Source of the DNA: Streptomyces avermitilis MA-4680 = NBRC 14893 | GTDB taxonomy: Bacteria; Actinomycetota; Actinomycetes; Streptomycetales; Streptomycetaceae | Direction: 5' to 3' | Assembly: GCF_000009765.2 (NCBI RefSeq) | Contig: NC_003155.5 | Span: 3,782,001 to 3,846,000 of the forward strand | DNA length: 64,000 nucleotides | Part shown: positions 51,208-60,215 of the stretch, piece by piece | How positions within the stretch are numbered: the stretch's first letter is position 1 | Layout: each line of letters opens with the position of its first letter | Notes under the pieces: generated by a model | The model's database searches: none | What the model saw: only the letters and a program-made list of their open reading frames with translations | What the model was told of the DNA's origin: nothing | Translations under genes and position numbers: made by a program

Positions 51208-53409
51208 TCAGTCACCCTCGGCGCCCACCTCAACTTCCTGACCTGCGCAGATGCTGAGAACGTCGGCTCCGTAGCGATTGAGCTTGCGCACCCCGACCCC
51301 GGGGATCCGCGCCAGATCGCCCTCGTCGTCGGGCACGGCCTCGGCGATCGCCATCAGGGTCTTGTCGGTGAAGACGCAGAACGCGGGCTGCCCGCTGCGC
51401 TGCGCCTGCACCGCCCGCCACTCACGCAACCGCTCGTAGAGTCCCTCGTCCATGTCTGAGGGGCAGTCCTCACAGCGCATCAGCTTCATCTCGCCCGCGT
51501 CGCTCAACGTGCGGCCGCAGACCCGGCAGCGGGCCGGGATCCTGCTGGTGCGGCGCGGGGCGGGGCTGGTGGCGGAGCCCGCGAAGCCGCGCTCGATGCC
51601 TCCCGCGGCGCCGGCCCTGGCGCCGCGGCCCGTGGTGGTGACCGAGCCGGGACGCAGCCCGTCGAGGAAGCGGCTGGGCCGGCGGTTCGGGCGCCCCCCG
51701 GGTGAGCGGGACAGTGCCCAGGAGACGGACAGGTGCTGTCTGGCGCGGGTGACGCCGACGTACAGGAGGCGCCGCTCTTCCTCGATCTGTTCGTCGGTCT
51801 TGGCGTAGGTGATCGGCATCATGCCCTCGGCGACACCGACCAGGAAGACGACGTCCCACTCCAGGCCCTTGGAGGAGTGCAGTGAGGCGAGGGTGACGCC
51901 CTGCACGGTCGGTGCGTGCTGGGCGCTCGCCCGCTCGTCCAGCTCCGCCACGAGGTCGCCGAGGGTGGCGTCGGGCTTGGCGGCGGCGAAGTCCTGGGCG
52001 AGGTTCGCCAGGGCGGCCAGCGATTCCCAGCGTTCCCGGACCGCGCCGGAGCCGGCCGGGGGCCGACTGGTCCAGCCCTCTCCGGAGAGCACGGCGCGCA
52101 CCTGGGAGGGCAGGTCGACGACGTCGTCCAGGAGCGTGTCGTTGCCGCCGAAGCGGGCCGCGCCGCGCAGGGCGACGCCGGCCTTGCGCACCTCGGGGCG
52201 GTCGAAGAACCGCTCGGCGCCGCGCAGTTGGTAGGGCACTCCGGCGTCGGCGAGGGCCTGTTCGTAGATTTCCGACTGGGAGTTCGTGCGGAACAGGATG
52301 GCGATCTCGGCCGCCGGTACGCCGGAGGCCAGGAGGTCGCGGATGCGGCGGGCAGCGCCTTCGGCCTCGGCCGGCTCGTCGGTGTATTCGGTGTAGACGG
52401 GTTCGGGGCCGGGCTCTCTTTGGGAGATCAGCTCCAGGCGGTGCTCCGCGGCACGGCCGCGGGCCTGGGCGAGCAGGCCGTTGGCGAGGTGGACCACCTG
52501 GGGCGAGGAGCGGTAGTCGCGCACCAGCTTGACGACCGTGGCTCCGGGGTGGCGGGTGCGGAAGTCGAGCAGGTGGTCGGGGGTCGCTCCGGTGAAGGAG
52601 TAGATCGTCTGGCTGGCGTCGCCGACGACGCACAGGCTGTCGCGCTCGCCGAGCCACAGGTCCAGGAGGCGCTGCTGGAGGGGGCTGACGTCCTGGTACT
52701 CGTCGACCACGAAGTGCTGGTACTGGGCGCGGACCGCCTCCGCGATGTCCTGCCGGTCCTGGAGGATGCCCACGGTCAGCAGCAGGACGTCCTCGAAGTC
52801 GATGACGGCGCGGTCGCGCTTGAGGTCTTCGTACGTTGCGTAGATCTGGGCGATCTCGGCCGGGTCCCGGGGGGCCTCGCGGGCTGCCTTGGCAGCCGCG
52901 GCCGCGTAGTCGGCGGGGACGGTCTGGGTGACCTTGGACCATTCGATCTCGGCGGTGACGTCCCGCAGCTCGCCCCGGTCGAGACGGATGCGGCAGGCGG
53001 CCGCCGCGTCCGCGACGATCTGGATCTTGCGGTCGACGATTCTGGGGAGTCCGCCACCGACTGCTTTCGGCCAGAAGTACTGGAGCTGGCGCAGCGCGGC
53101 GGAGTGGAACGTGCGGGCCTGGACACCGGAGGCGCCGAGCTGGCGGAGTCGGCCGCGCATCTCGCCGGCGGCGCGGTTGGTGAAGGTGACGGCGAGCACG
53201 CTGGAGGGCTGGAGGATGCCTGCGCGCACCCCGTAGGCGATGCGGTGGGTGATGGCGCGTGTCTTGCCGGTGCCGGCACCTGCCAGCACGCACACCGGCC
53301 CGTGCAGGGCGGTCGCCACCGCGCGCTGCTCGGGGTCGAGCCCGTCGAGCACCGCGTCGGCAGAGTCCGGAACCTGTGGGAAGAGGGTGGAGTGCGTTGC
53401 TGCTGTCAC
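51208..53409 (-). CDS. uvrD2: ATP-dependent DNA helicase UvrD2
   Basis: This 733-aa SF1A helicase has Walker A AGAGTGKT (43-50), DEYQDVSP (motif II), QTIYSFTGA, HSSKGLEWD and YVGVTRAR. After the motor it carries a four-cysteine motif (C628, C631, C646, C649) and a C-terminal HRDC domain (residues of about 655-730), the layout known for mycobacterial UvrD2, which unwinds DNA with help from the tetracysteine module. GTG 53409 starts VTAATHSTLFPQ. The wblC promoter lies just past its stop. Confidence 0.95.
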   Translation of the reverse strand: MTAATHSTLFPQVPDSADAVLDGLDPEQRAVATALHGPVCVLAGAGTGKTRAITHRIAYGVRAGILQPSSVLAVTFTNRAAGEMRGRLRQLGASGVQARTFHSAALRQLQYFWPKAVGGGLPRIVDRKIQIVADAAAACRIRLDRGELRDVTAEIEWSKVTQTVPADYAAAAAKAAREAPRDPAEIAQIYATYEDLKRDRAVIDFEDVLLLTVGILQDRQDIAEAVRAQYQHFVVDEYQDVSPLQQRLLDLWLGERDSLCVVGDASQTIYSFTGATPDHLLDFRTRHPGATVVKLVRDYRSSPQVVHLANGLLAQARGRAAEHRLELISQREPGPEPVYTEYTDEPAEAEGAARRIRDLLASGVPAAEIAILFRTNSQSEIYEQALADAGVPYQLRGAERFFDRPEVRKAGVALRGAARFGGNDTLLDDVVDLPSQVRAVLSGEGWTSRPPAGSGAVRERWESLAALANLAQDFAAAKPDATLGDLVAELDERASAQHAPTVQGVTLASLHSSKGLEWDVVFLVGVAEGMMPITYAKTDEQIEEERRLLYVGVTRARQHLSVSWALSRSPGGRPNRRPSRFLDGLRPGSVTTTGRGARAGAAGGIERGFAGSATSPAPRRTSRIPARCRVCGRTLSDAGEMKLMRCEDCPSDMDEGLYERLREWRAVQAQRSGQPAFCVFTDKTLMAIAEAVPDDEGDLARIPGVGVRKLNRYGADVLSICAGQEVEVGAEGD

Positions 53410-53590
53410 CCCGCCATGCTGCCAGGTCGGCGGAGGCGGGTGCGGCGGTTGTCCACAGGGAGGCGCCTGCAGTCGTACTAATGCGGCAGGCTCGCCGCCG
53501 CGTCCGGGCGGCAGACGCACCGCCCCACGTGCCCTTGCTCACAGCCCTGGCTCGGAAGCACCGAAACAGCGACGCGTCCGCCCCCGTGCG

Positions 53591-53616
53591 GGAATGGCGG
53601 CTCTCTCCCGTACGTT
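53591..53616 (+). promoter_or_regulatory. SigR-type promoter of mrx1
   Basis: GGAAT (53591-53595) is followed after exactly 18 bp by GTT (53614-53616), a full match to the sigma-R consensus. It stands 50 bp before the mycoredoxin ATG. Confidence 0.9.
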
Positions 53617-53665
53617 CGAGTCTCTGCGACCACGCACCCCCGAGCAGCAGAGGAGCGTCCGAGAC

Positions 53666-53908
53666 ATGCCGGGCACTGTGACGATGTACAGCACCACGTG
53701 GTGCGGCTACTGCAGTCGGTTGAAGAGCCAGATGGACCGTGAGGGCATCACGTACAACGAGATCAACATCGAGCACGACCCGGACTCCGCGGCGTTCGTG
53801 GAGAAGGCGAATGGCGGAAACCAGACGGTTCCGACCGTGCTCTTCGCGGACGGTTCGACGCTCACCAACCCTTCGCTGGCCCAGGTCAAGCAGAAGATCG
53901 GCGCGTAG
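53666..53908 (+). CDS. mrx1: Mycoredoxin (glutaredoxin-fold, mycothiol-dependent)
   Basis: The 80-aa protein reduces mixed disulfides between proteins and mycothiol. The active site is C13-G-Y-C16 in MYSTTWCGYCSRLK. The conserved TVPTV cis-proline and GSTLTNPS loops of the glutaredoxin fold follow. AGGAG is close upstream. A perfect SigR promoter lies 50 bp before it, as expected for a thiol-stress gene. It ends in the hairpin at 53938-53967, and it stands divergent from uvrD2. Confidence 0.95.
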   Translation: MPGTVTMYSTTWCGYCSRLKSQMDREGITYNEINIEHDPDSAAFVEKANGGNQTVPTVLFADGSTLTNPSLAQVKQKIGA

Positions 53909-53937
53909 CGGGGGCGCTTTCGGTGCGCTGCCGTGCG

Positions 53938-53967
53938 GGCGGTCCTTGAGGAGACTCGAGGACCGCC
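53938..53967. terminator. Terminator between mrx1 and nudC
   Basis: A 9-bp stem (GGCGGTCCT 53938-53946 with AGGACCGCC 53959-53967) lies between convergent genes, followed on the plus strand by TTCTGCTTG. Confidence 0.7.
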
Positions 53968-54029
53968 TTCTGCTTGCGGTGCCGCCGTGGTCGAGTGGGC
54001 GGTCATCCGCGCACCGTGGCCGGTCGGTG

Positions 54030-54977
54030 TCAGACGGCCGTACCCGGCCTCGGCAGGGGCTTGCCGTACCAGAGCTCGATCAGGCGGGCGGCGATGGAGA
54101 TGCCGTACGGCGGCAGCACTTCTTCGGACTCGAAGGCGGCCTTCAGGTCCTCACGGGAGAACCAGCGCGCCTCCTGGATCTCGTCGCCGTCGACGTTGAT
54201 CTCCGTCGAGGTCGCCCGGGCCATGAAGCCCAGCATGAGGCTGGAGGGGAAGGGCCAGGGCTGGCTGGCGACGTACTCGACTTCGCCGACGGTGATCCCC
54301 GCCTCCTCGAAGACCTCGCGGCGCACCGACTGCTCGATGGACTCGCCGGGCTCGACGAAGCCGGCGAGCGTCGAGAAGCGGCCCTCCGGCCAGTGCACCT
54401 GGCGGCCGAGCAGGATGCGGTCCTCGTCGTCCGTGACCGCCATGATCACTGCCGGGTCGGTGCGCGGGTAGTGCTCGGCGCCGCAGGCCGGGCAGCGGCG
54501 GATGTGGCCGGCCGCCGCGATCACCGTGCGCTCGCCGCAGCGCGAGCAGAAGCGGTGCAGACGCTGCCAGTTCTCCAGGGCGACCGCGTGGACCATCAGG
54601 CCCGCGTCCCTCGGCGACAACAGCAGGCCCGCCTCGCGCAGGCCCGCCGGCCGCGCGGACTGGTCGATGCGGCCGGGCAGCGCGTCCTTCTGGAGGGCGA
54701 AGTAGCTGACGCCGTCGTCGTCCGTGCCCAGGAAGTAGCGGTGCGCCTCGGTGAGGGGGGCCTCGAATGACGGAGTCATGACGAGTTCGGTGGCGCCGTC
54801 CGCCGTCTCGTCGATGAGGACCTGGCCGCCGGAGACCACGAAGGCCCGAGTGGTGGGGTGGCTCCACGCGGCCGCGAGCCAGGCCTCGTCGAGCCGGTGG
54901 TGGGCGGCCCGATCGATGCCGCTCGGCGCGGTGAGTGAGAGGGGACGGTCGGCGGTACGGTCGGTCCAGGTGGTCAC
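54030..54977 (-). CDS. nudC: NAD(H) pyrophosphatase NudC (RNA deNADding Nudix enzyme)
   Basis: This 315-aa Nudix hydrolase splits NADH and removes NAD caps from RNA in the related E. coli enzyme. A zinc ribbon (C144-x2-C147 and C162-x2-C165) is followed by an intact Nudix box GFVEPGESIEQSVRREVFEEAGI (206-228) and the NADH-specific SQPWPFPSS motif (238-246). GTG 54977 follows GGAAG. A possible stem in 54970-55140 separates it from the dipeptidase gene; the two are 164 bp apart. Confidence 0.95.
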   Translation of the reverse strand: MTTWTDRTADRPLSLTAPSGIDRAAHHRLDEAWLAAAWSHPTTRAFVVSGGQVLIDETADGATELVMTPSFEAPLTEAHRYFLGTDDDGVSYFALQKDALPGRIDQSARPAGLREAGLLLSPRDAGLMVHAVALENWQRLHRFCSRCGERTVIAAAGHIRRCPACGAEHYPRTDPAVIMAVTDDEDRILLGRQVHWPEGRFSTLAGFVEPGESIEQSVRREVFEEAGITVGEVEYVASQPWPFPSSLMLGFMARATSTEINVDGDEIQEARWFSREDLKAAFESEEVLPPYGISIAARLIELWYGKPLPRPGTAV

Positions 54978-55141
54978 AGGTGCTTCCAACTCCCCCGGTG
55001 GAACGGTTATTTCAGCGGGCGGTTCAGCGGGACATACGGCATGGGCGGACCAGGTCCGGCGGGCTCTGGGCGTGCGGGGCGGTCCTTCCAGTGTGCCGGG
55101 CCCTGGCCCCCGTGAGGTCGCCGGTCCGGACCGCGAGATGG

Positions 55142-56545
55142 TCAGTCCCCATGGCGCGGACTCCCTCCCAGGTCGCCCCACAGGTACGCGGTGGTCTCGA
55201 CGCCCTTGAGGAGCAGATCGAGTTCGACCTTCTCGTTGGGGGCGTGCCAGCCGTCGGACGGGACGGAGATCCCGAGGAAGAGCACGGGTGCCCCGAGGAC
55301 TTCCTGGAGGTCGGCCGCGGGTCCGGAGCCGCCCTCGCGGGTGAAGCGGACCGGCTGTTCGAAGGCGCGGCCCATGGCGCGTGCGACGGACTGCAGCGCG
55401 GGGTGGTCGAGCGGTGTCAGGCACGGGCGGGTGGCGGCCCCGAACGTGATCTCGTGCCGGATCCCGGCGGGCAGCCGATCGGCCGCCCACGCGCGTACGG
55501 CCGTCTCGATGTCGTCGGGGTCCTGGCCTGCGACCAGCCGGAAGGAGAGCTTCACCATGGCGGAGGAGGGGATGATCGTCTTGCTGCCGGGGCCCTGGTA
55601 GCCCCCGCCGATGCCGTTGACCTCGGCGGTCGGGCGGGCCCAGATGCGCTCCAGGGTGGTGTGACCGGCCTCTCCGTACGTCGCGGCCGACTTGGCCGTG
55701 CGCAGCCACTGCGGCTCGTCGAACGGCAGCTCGGCGAAGAGTTCGCGCTCGCGGGCGGTGAGTTCGGCGACGCCTTCGTAGAAGCCGGGGATCGCCACGC
55801 GCGCGTGTTCGTCGTGCAGGGCGGCGACCAGGCGGGCCGCCGCGGTGGCCGGGTTGGGCACCGCGCCGCCGAAGGAGCCGGAGTGGATGTCCTGGTCGGG
55901 GCCGTGCAGCTCGATCTCGCATTCGGCGAGGCCGCGCATGCCGGTGCACACCGTGGGGGTGTCCTCGGACCACATGCCGGTGTCGGAGACGATCACGGTG
56001 TCGGCGGTGAGCCGGTCCGCGTGCTCCTCGACGAGGGCGCGGAAGTGCGGCGAGCCGGACTCCTCCTCGCCCTCGATCAACATCTTCAGGTGCACCGCCG
56101 GGGTGGTACGGCCCGTGGTGGCGAGGTGGGCGCGGACACCGAGTGTGTGGAAGAACACCTGGCCCTTGTCGTCCGCGGCCCCGCGCGCGTAGAGGCGGTT
56201 GTCTCGAATGACCGGCTCGAAGGGCTCGGTGTCCCAGCCGTCCTCGCGGGCGGCGGGCTGCACGTCGTGGTGGCCGTAGACGAGGACAGTGGGCGCCTGC
56301 GGGTCGTCGGAGGGCCATTCGGCGAAGACCGCCGGGGCGCCCGGAGTCGCCCACACCTCGGCGGTCGGGAAGCCGGTCTCCTTGAGCTTGGCGGCGAGCC
56401 AGTCGGCGCTGCGCCGTACATCCGCCGCGTGGTCGGGCTGGGCCGACACAGACGGGATGCGCAGCCACTCCGCGAGGTCGTCGAGGAAGACGGCTCGGTG
56501 ACTGTCGATGTACGTGCGGACGGCGCTGTCCGGGGTCTCGCTCAT
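55142..56545 (-). CDS. M20-family dipeptidase (ArgE/DapE/carboxypeptidase G2 superfamily)
   Basis: The 467-aa zinc peptidase has GHHDVQPA (first metal ligand and catalytic region), ARGAADDKGQ (bridging Asp), EGEEESGS (catalytic Glu and ligand) and a late HAPNEKV (ligand His). The dimerisation domain lies between. The N-terminal MSETPDSAVRTYIDSHRAVFLDDLAEWLRIPSVSA is typical. It should cleave dipeptides in the cytoplasm. ATG 56545 is only 10 bp after the adnB stop, so it probably belongs to the adnAB transcript. Confidence 0.93.
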   Translation of the reverse strand: MSETPDSAVRTYIDSHRAVFLDDLAEWLRIPSVSAQPDHAADVRRSADWLAAKLKETGFPTAEVWATPGAPAVFAEWPSDDPQAPTVLVYGHHDVQPAAREDGWDTEPFEPVIRDNRLYARGAADDKGQVFFHTLGVRAHLATTGRTTPAVHLKMLIEGEEESGSPHFRALVEEHADRLTADTVIVSDTGMWSEDTPTVCTGMRGLAECEIELHGPDQDIHSGSFGGAVPNPATAAARLVAALHDEHARVAIPGFYEGVAELTARERELFAELPFDEPQWLRTAKSAATYGEAGHTTLERIWARPTAEVNGIGGGYQGPGSKTIIPSSAMVKLSFRLVAGQDPDDIETAVRAWAADRLPAGIRHEITFGAATRPCLTPLDHPALQSVARAMGRAFEQPVRFTREGGSGPAADLQEVLGAPVLFLGISVPSDGWHAPNEKVELDLLLKGVETTAYLWGDLGGSPRHGD

Positions 56546-56555
56546 GGTCAGGAGC

Positions 56556-59500
56556 CTATCGGCCCTCAGTGACACGCTCGCCCGGCGGTTCACCGGAGGA
56601 CGGCTCGTCCAGGAGCAGCCGCTCCAGCGCGGCCCGGTCCGGGAGACCGTCGGGCCGTACGACCTCGCCGCTGCGTACGTACAGGAATGTGGTCGTGACG
56701 GACTCCAGGGGCACACCCTGCTGCTCGGCCCACGCGAGCCGGTACACGGCGAGCTGGAGGGGGTCCGCGGTGCGGGTGCGGCTGGTCTTCCAGTCGACGA
56801 TCTCGTACGTCGTCCCGTCGTTCCCCTCTTTCCGGTAGACGGCGTCGATGCGGCCGCGTACGACGCGTCCCGCGATCGCGAGCTGGAAGGGGACCTCCAC
56901 GCGGTACGGCGTGCGGTGGGCGTAGGGAGTGCGTTCGAAGGCGTCCTTGAGGGCCTCCAGGTCGCGTTCGTCGGCGATCTCGGCTTCGCTGCCGGGCAGC
57001 TCGTCCGGCTCCAGCATGGGCAGCCGAAGCTCCTCGAAGCGGGCCTCGACCCAGGCGTGGAAGCGGGTGCCGCGGCGTGCGGCGGGCTGCGGGGGGCGCG
57101 GCATGGGGCGCGCGAGCTCCTGGGCGAAGCCGTCCGGGTCGGCGGCCAGCTCCAGGAGCTGCGACGCGGTCAGCGACGCCGGCAGGGGCACGTCGGTGAC
57201 GCTCGCGCGGGCGCGCAGCAGCTCTCCGGTGAGGGCGTCCAGGTCGCGGTCCCAGGAGGCGATGGTGCGTGCTTCCTCGGGCGTGAGGGGCGGCGGGCCC
57301 GCCGGGTGGGGACGAGCCTCCGGAGCCGCTGCTTGGTGGGGCACCGTCGGCCGGTCCGTCGACCAGGACTCCCAGTCGGCGTCGTCGTCGCCGTCGTCTT
57401 CGAGGAGGCCTTCCTCCGGGACGTCGTCCTCCCCGTAGGGGGCCTCGTCGTGGGCGAGATCGCCGTAGGCCTCGTCGAAGGGATCTTCGTGGGGGCTTTC
57501 GGCGTCCTCCGGTGGCGGCCAGTCCGGGTCGTCGTACGACGTCGGGTCGTGGACGGCCGAGGGCGCCGAGGGGTGGGCGTTCTCGTGCGAGGCGACTCGC
57601 TCCAGGTAGGCGAGTACGGTCTCGGCGGCCGCCCGGCGGCGGGCCAGCGCCGTGTCGTCGAGGGGAAGTGGCCAGGCGTGGTCGGCGGCCGCCTCGTGCA
57701 GGGCCGGGTTCTCCTCGTTCTCCTCGGGCTCCTCCGCCCACGCCTCGATCTCGCCGTACCCGGCCGCGCAGTGCTCGTACAGGGCGTGCAGGAAGTCCGA
57801 CGGACCCCGCGGGCGCTTCTGGGACGGGCCCCACCAGTGGCCGGAGCCGAGGAGCAGGGAGCGGGGGCGGGTGAAGGTGACATAGCCGAGGCGGAGCTCC
57901 TCGGTGTGCTGGTGCTCCTTCATGGCCTCGTGGAAGGCCTTCATGCCTCTGGAGTCCCAGGCCTCGATGTCGGGCAGCGTGTCGGCGTCGCCGCGCAGCT
58001 CGTGCGGGAGGACCTTGCCCTGCGCGGTCCACTTCTCGCGGCCCTGGGTGCTCGGGAACGTCCCGGTGACCAGCCCGGGGACCGCGACGACGTCCCATTC
58101 CAGGCCCTTGGACTTGTGCGCGGTGAGCACCTTGACGGTGTTCTCACCGCCCGGCAGCGCGTTGTCGAGACCCTTCTCGTACTGGGCGGCGGTGCGCAGG
58201 AAGCCGAGGAAGGCAAGGAGCGTCGCCTCGCCGTCGCTCGCGGCGAAGGATGCGGCGACGTCCAGGAAGTTCGACAGCGTCTCGCGTCGGCGCGCGGCCA
58301 GCGCGTGCGGGGACGCGGACAGCTCCACCTCCAGACCGGTGACGGCGAGGACCCGGTGCAGGACGTCCATCAGGGGGTCGGCGAGCGAGCGGCGCAGGTC
58401 ACGCAGTTCGGCGGCGAGCCGTGCGAACCGTACGCGCGCGTCGGCCGAGAACGGCAGCCCGTCGTCCGCCTCCGCGGGATCTTCGAGGGGCGCTTCCAGG
58501 AACGTGTCGAGCGCGTCCGCGAGCGAGATCACCTCGGACGGGTCGACCCCCTCGACGGCCGCGGCGAGCCGGCGGTCGGGGTCGTCGTCGGCCCCCACGC
58601 GTGCGTGGGACACGAGCAGGCGGGCGCGCCGTCCCAGAAGAGCGAGGTCGCGCGGGCCGATGCGCCAGCGCGGGCCGGTGAGGAGCCGTACGAGAGAGGC
58701 GTTGGCACCGGGGTCCTGGAGGACTTCGCAGACGGCGACGAGATCGGCGACCTCGGGCAGATGGAGCAGTCCGGAGAGGCCGACGACCTCGACGGGGACG
58801 TCGCGGGCGACGAGCGCGCCCTGGATCTCGGCGAAGTCCGTCGCGGTGCGGCACAGGACGGCGATCTCGCCGGGCTCCTTCCCGGTGCGCACGAGGTGGG
58901 CGAGGGAGTCGGCGATCCAGTCGATCTCCTCGGCGTGGGTGCGCAGCAGCGCGCACCGGACCTGGCCGTCGTGCTCGGCACCCGGGGCCGGGCGCAGGGC
59001 CTCCACGCCCGCGTGCAGGGCGCGCAGGGGCTCGGCGAGGCCGTTGGCGAGGTCGAGGAGGCGGCCGCCGCTGCGGCGGTTCTCGCTGAGGGCCTGGCGG
59101 GTCGCGAGGCGGCCGTCGGCGTGCGCGAAGTGCTCGGGGAAGTCGTCGAGGTTGGCGACGGAGGCGCCGCGCCAGCCGTAGATCGCCTGGCAGGGGTCGC
59201 CGACGGCGGTCACGGGGTGCCCGGTGCCACCGCCGAACAGCCCGGCGAGCAGGACGCGCTGGGCGACCGATGTGTCCTGGTACTCGTCGAGGAGCACTAC
59301 GCGGAACTCGTCCCGCAGGATGGCTCCGACCTCCGCACGCGTGCGTGCCAGGGTCGCCGAGAGGGCGATCTGGTCACCGAAGTCGAGGAGGTCGCGCTCG
59401 CGCTTGGCGGCCCGGTAGCGCACCACCAGGTCGGCCAGCTCACGACGGGCGGCTGCCGTTTCGGGGATCTTGCGCAGCTCGGCGTTGGAGAGCTTGGCGC

Positions 59501-60098
59501 CCTCCAGTGAGCTCAGCAGCTCGGCGTCGTATGCGCGCAGCTCCTCGGGGCGCACCAGGTGCTCGGCGAGTTCGGAGTCGAGGGTGAGGAGATCGCCGAC
59601 GAGGTCCGGGAAGGAGCGGGTCAGCGCCGGGTACGGGCCCGGGGCCTCACGCAGCACGCGCGCGGCGAGCTGGTAGCGGGTGGCGTCGGCGAGCAGGCGG
59701 GCGGTGGGTTCGAGCCCGATGCGCAGGCCGTGGTCGGTCAGCAGTCGGCCCGCGAAGGCGTGGTACGTGGAGATCACCGGCTCGCCCGGCGGGTTGTCCG
59801 GGTCGATCACGTCCGGGTCTGTGATGCCCGCCTTGACGAGTGCCTTGCGGACGCGCTCGGCGAGTTCACCGGCGGCCTTGTTGGTGAACGTCAGGCCCAG
59901 CACCTGCTCGGGGGCCACCTGCCCGGTACCGACCAGCCAGACCACGCGTGCCGCCATCACGGTGGTCTTGCCCGATCCGGCTCCGGCCACGATCACCTGC
60001 GGGGCGGGCGGTGCGGTGATGCAGGCCGTCTGCTCCGGGGTGAACGGGATGCCGAGGAGCTCCTTGAGCTGCTCGGGGTCGGTGATACGGGCTGGCAC
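56556..60098 (-). CDS. adnB: AdnB-like helicase-nuclease subunit (UvrD/Rep motor with RecB-type nuclease)
   Basis: The 1180-aa protein has Walker A GAGSGKT, DEYQDTSVAQ, QAIYGWRGAS, HKSKGLEWD and a C-terminal RecB-family nuclease with the GRIDAVY and IVDWKTS motifs. It acts with AdnA to resect DNA double-strand breaks. An insertion at about residues 865-935 is strongly acidic (DDPDWPPPEDAESPHEDPFDEAYG and onward to DDGDDDADWESW). GTG 60098 (VPARITDPEQL) is chosen; ATG 60149 is an alternative, and neither has a clear ribosome site. A published study found adnAB essential in Streptomyces. Confidence 0.88.
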   Translation of the reverse strand: MPARITDPEQLKELLGIPFTPEQTACITAPPAPQVIVAGAGSGKTTVMAARVVWLVGTGQVAPEQVLGLTFTNKAAGELAERVRKALVKAGITDPDVIDPDNPPGEPVISTYHAFAGRLLTDHGLRIGLEPTARLLADATRYQLAARVLREAPGPYPALTRSFPDLVGDLLTLDSELAEHLVRPEELRAYDAELLSSLEGAKLSNAELRKIPETAAARRELADLVVRYRAAKRERDLLDFGDQIALSATLARTRAEVGAILRDEFRVVLLDEYQDTSVAQRVLLAGLFGGGTGHPVTAVGDPCQAIYGWRGASVANLDDFPEHFAHADGRLATRQALSENRRSGGRLLDLANGLAEPLRALHAGVEALRPAPGAEHDGQVRCALLRTHAEEIDWIADSLAHLVRTGKEPGEIAVLCRTATDFAEIQGALVARDVPVEVVGLSGLLHLPEVADLVAVCEVLQDPGANASLVRLLTGPRWRIGPRDLALLGRRARLLVSHARVGADDDPDRRLAAAVEGVDPSEVISLADALDTFLEAPLEDPAEADDGLPFSADARVRFARLAAELRDLRRSLADPLMDVLHRVLAVTGLEVELSASPHALAARRRETLSNFLDVAASFAASDGEATLLAFLGFLRTAAQYEKGLDNALPGGENTVKVLTAHKSKGLEWDVVAVPGLVTGTFPSTQGREKWTAQGKVLPHELRGDADTLPDIEAWDSRGMKAFHEAMKEHQHTEELRLGYVTFTRPRSLLLGSGHWWGPSQKRPRGPSDFLHALYEHCAAGYGEIEAWAEEPEENEENPALHEAAADHAWPLPLDDTALARRRAAAETVLAYLERVASHENAHPSAPSAVHDPTSYDDPDWPPPEDAESPHEDPFDEAYGDLAHDEAPYGEDDVPEEGLLEDDGDDDADWESWSTDRPTVPHQAAAPEARPHPAGPPPLTPEEARTIASWDRDLDALTGELLRARASVTDVPLPASLTASQLLELAADPDGFAQELARPMPRPPQPAARRGTRFHAWVEARFEELRLPMLEPDELPGSEAEIADERDLEALKDAFERTPYAHRTPYRVEVPFQLAIAGRVVRGRIDAVYRKEGNDGTTYEIVDWKTSRTRTADPLQLAVYRLAWAEQQGVPLESVTTTFLYVRSGEVVRPDGLPDRAALERLLLDEPSSGEPPGERVTEGR

Positions 60099-60215
60099 GT
60101 CAGAGAGGCTAGCGGCGGCCACTGACAGTGGAGGACCAATCAGCCGCATGGCTGGAAGAAGCACAGGTCAGCACGTGTGGTGCAGTGCATCACAGCCGTA
60201 TCTGCCGAGCCGGGG

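Noticed and set aside
56508..59510. A 1000-residue plus-strand frame opposite adnB
   Set aside because: Antisense shadow of AdnB with no recognisable motif; the minus strand has full helicase and nuclease motifs.
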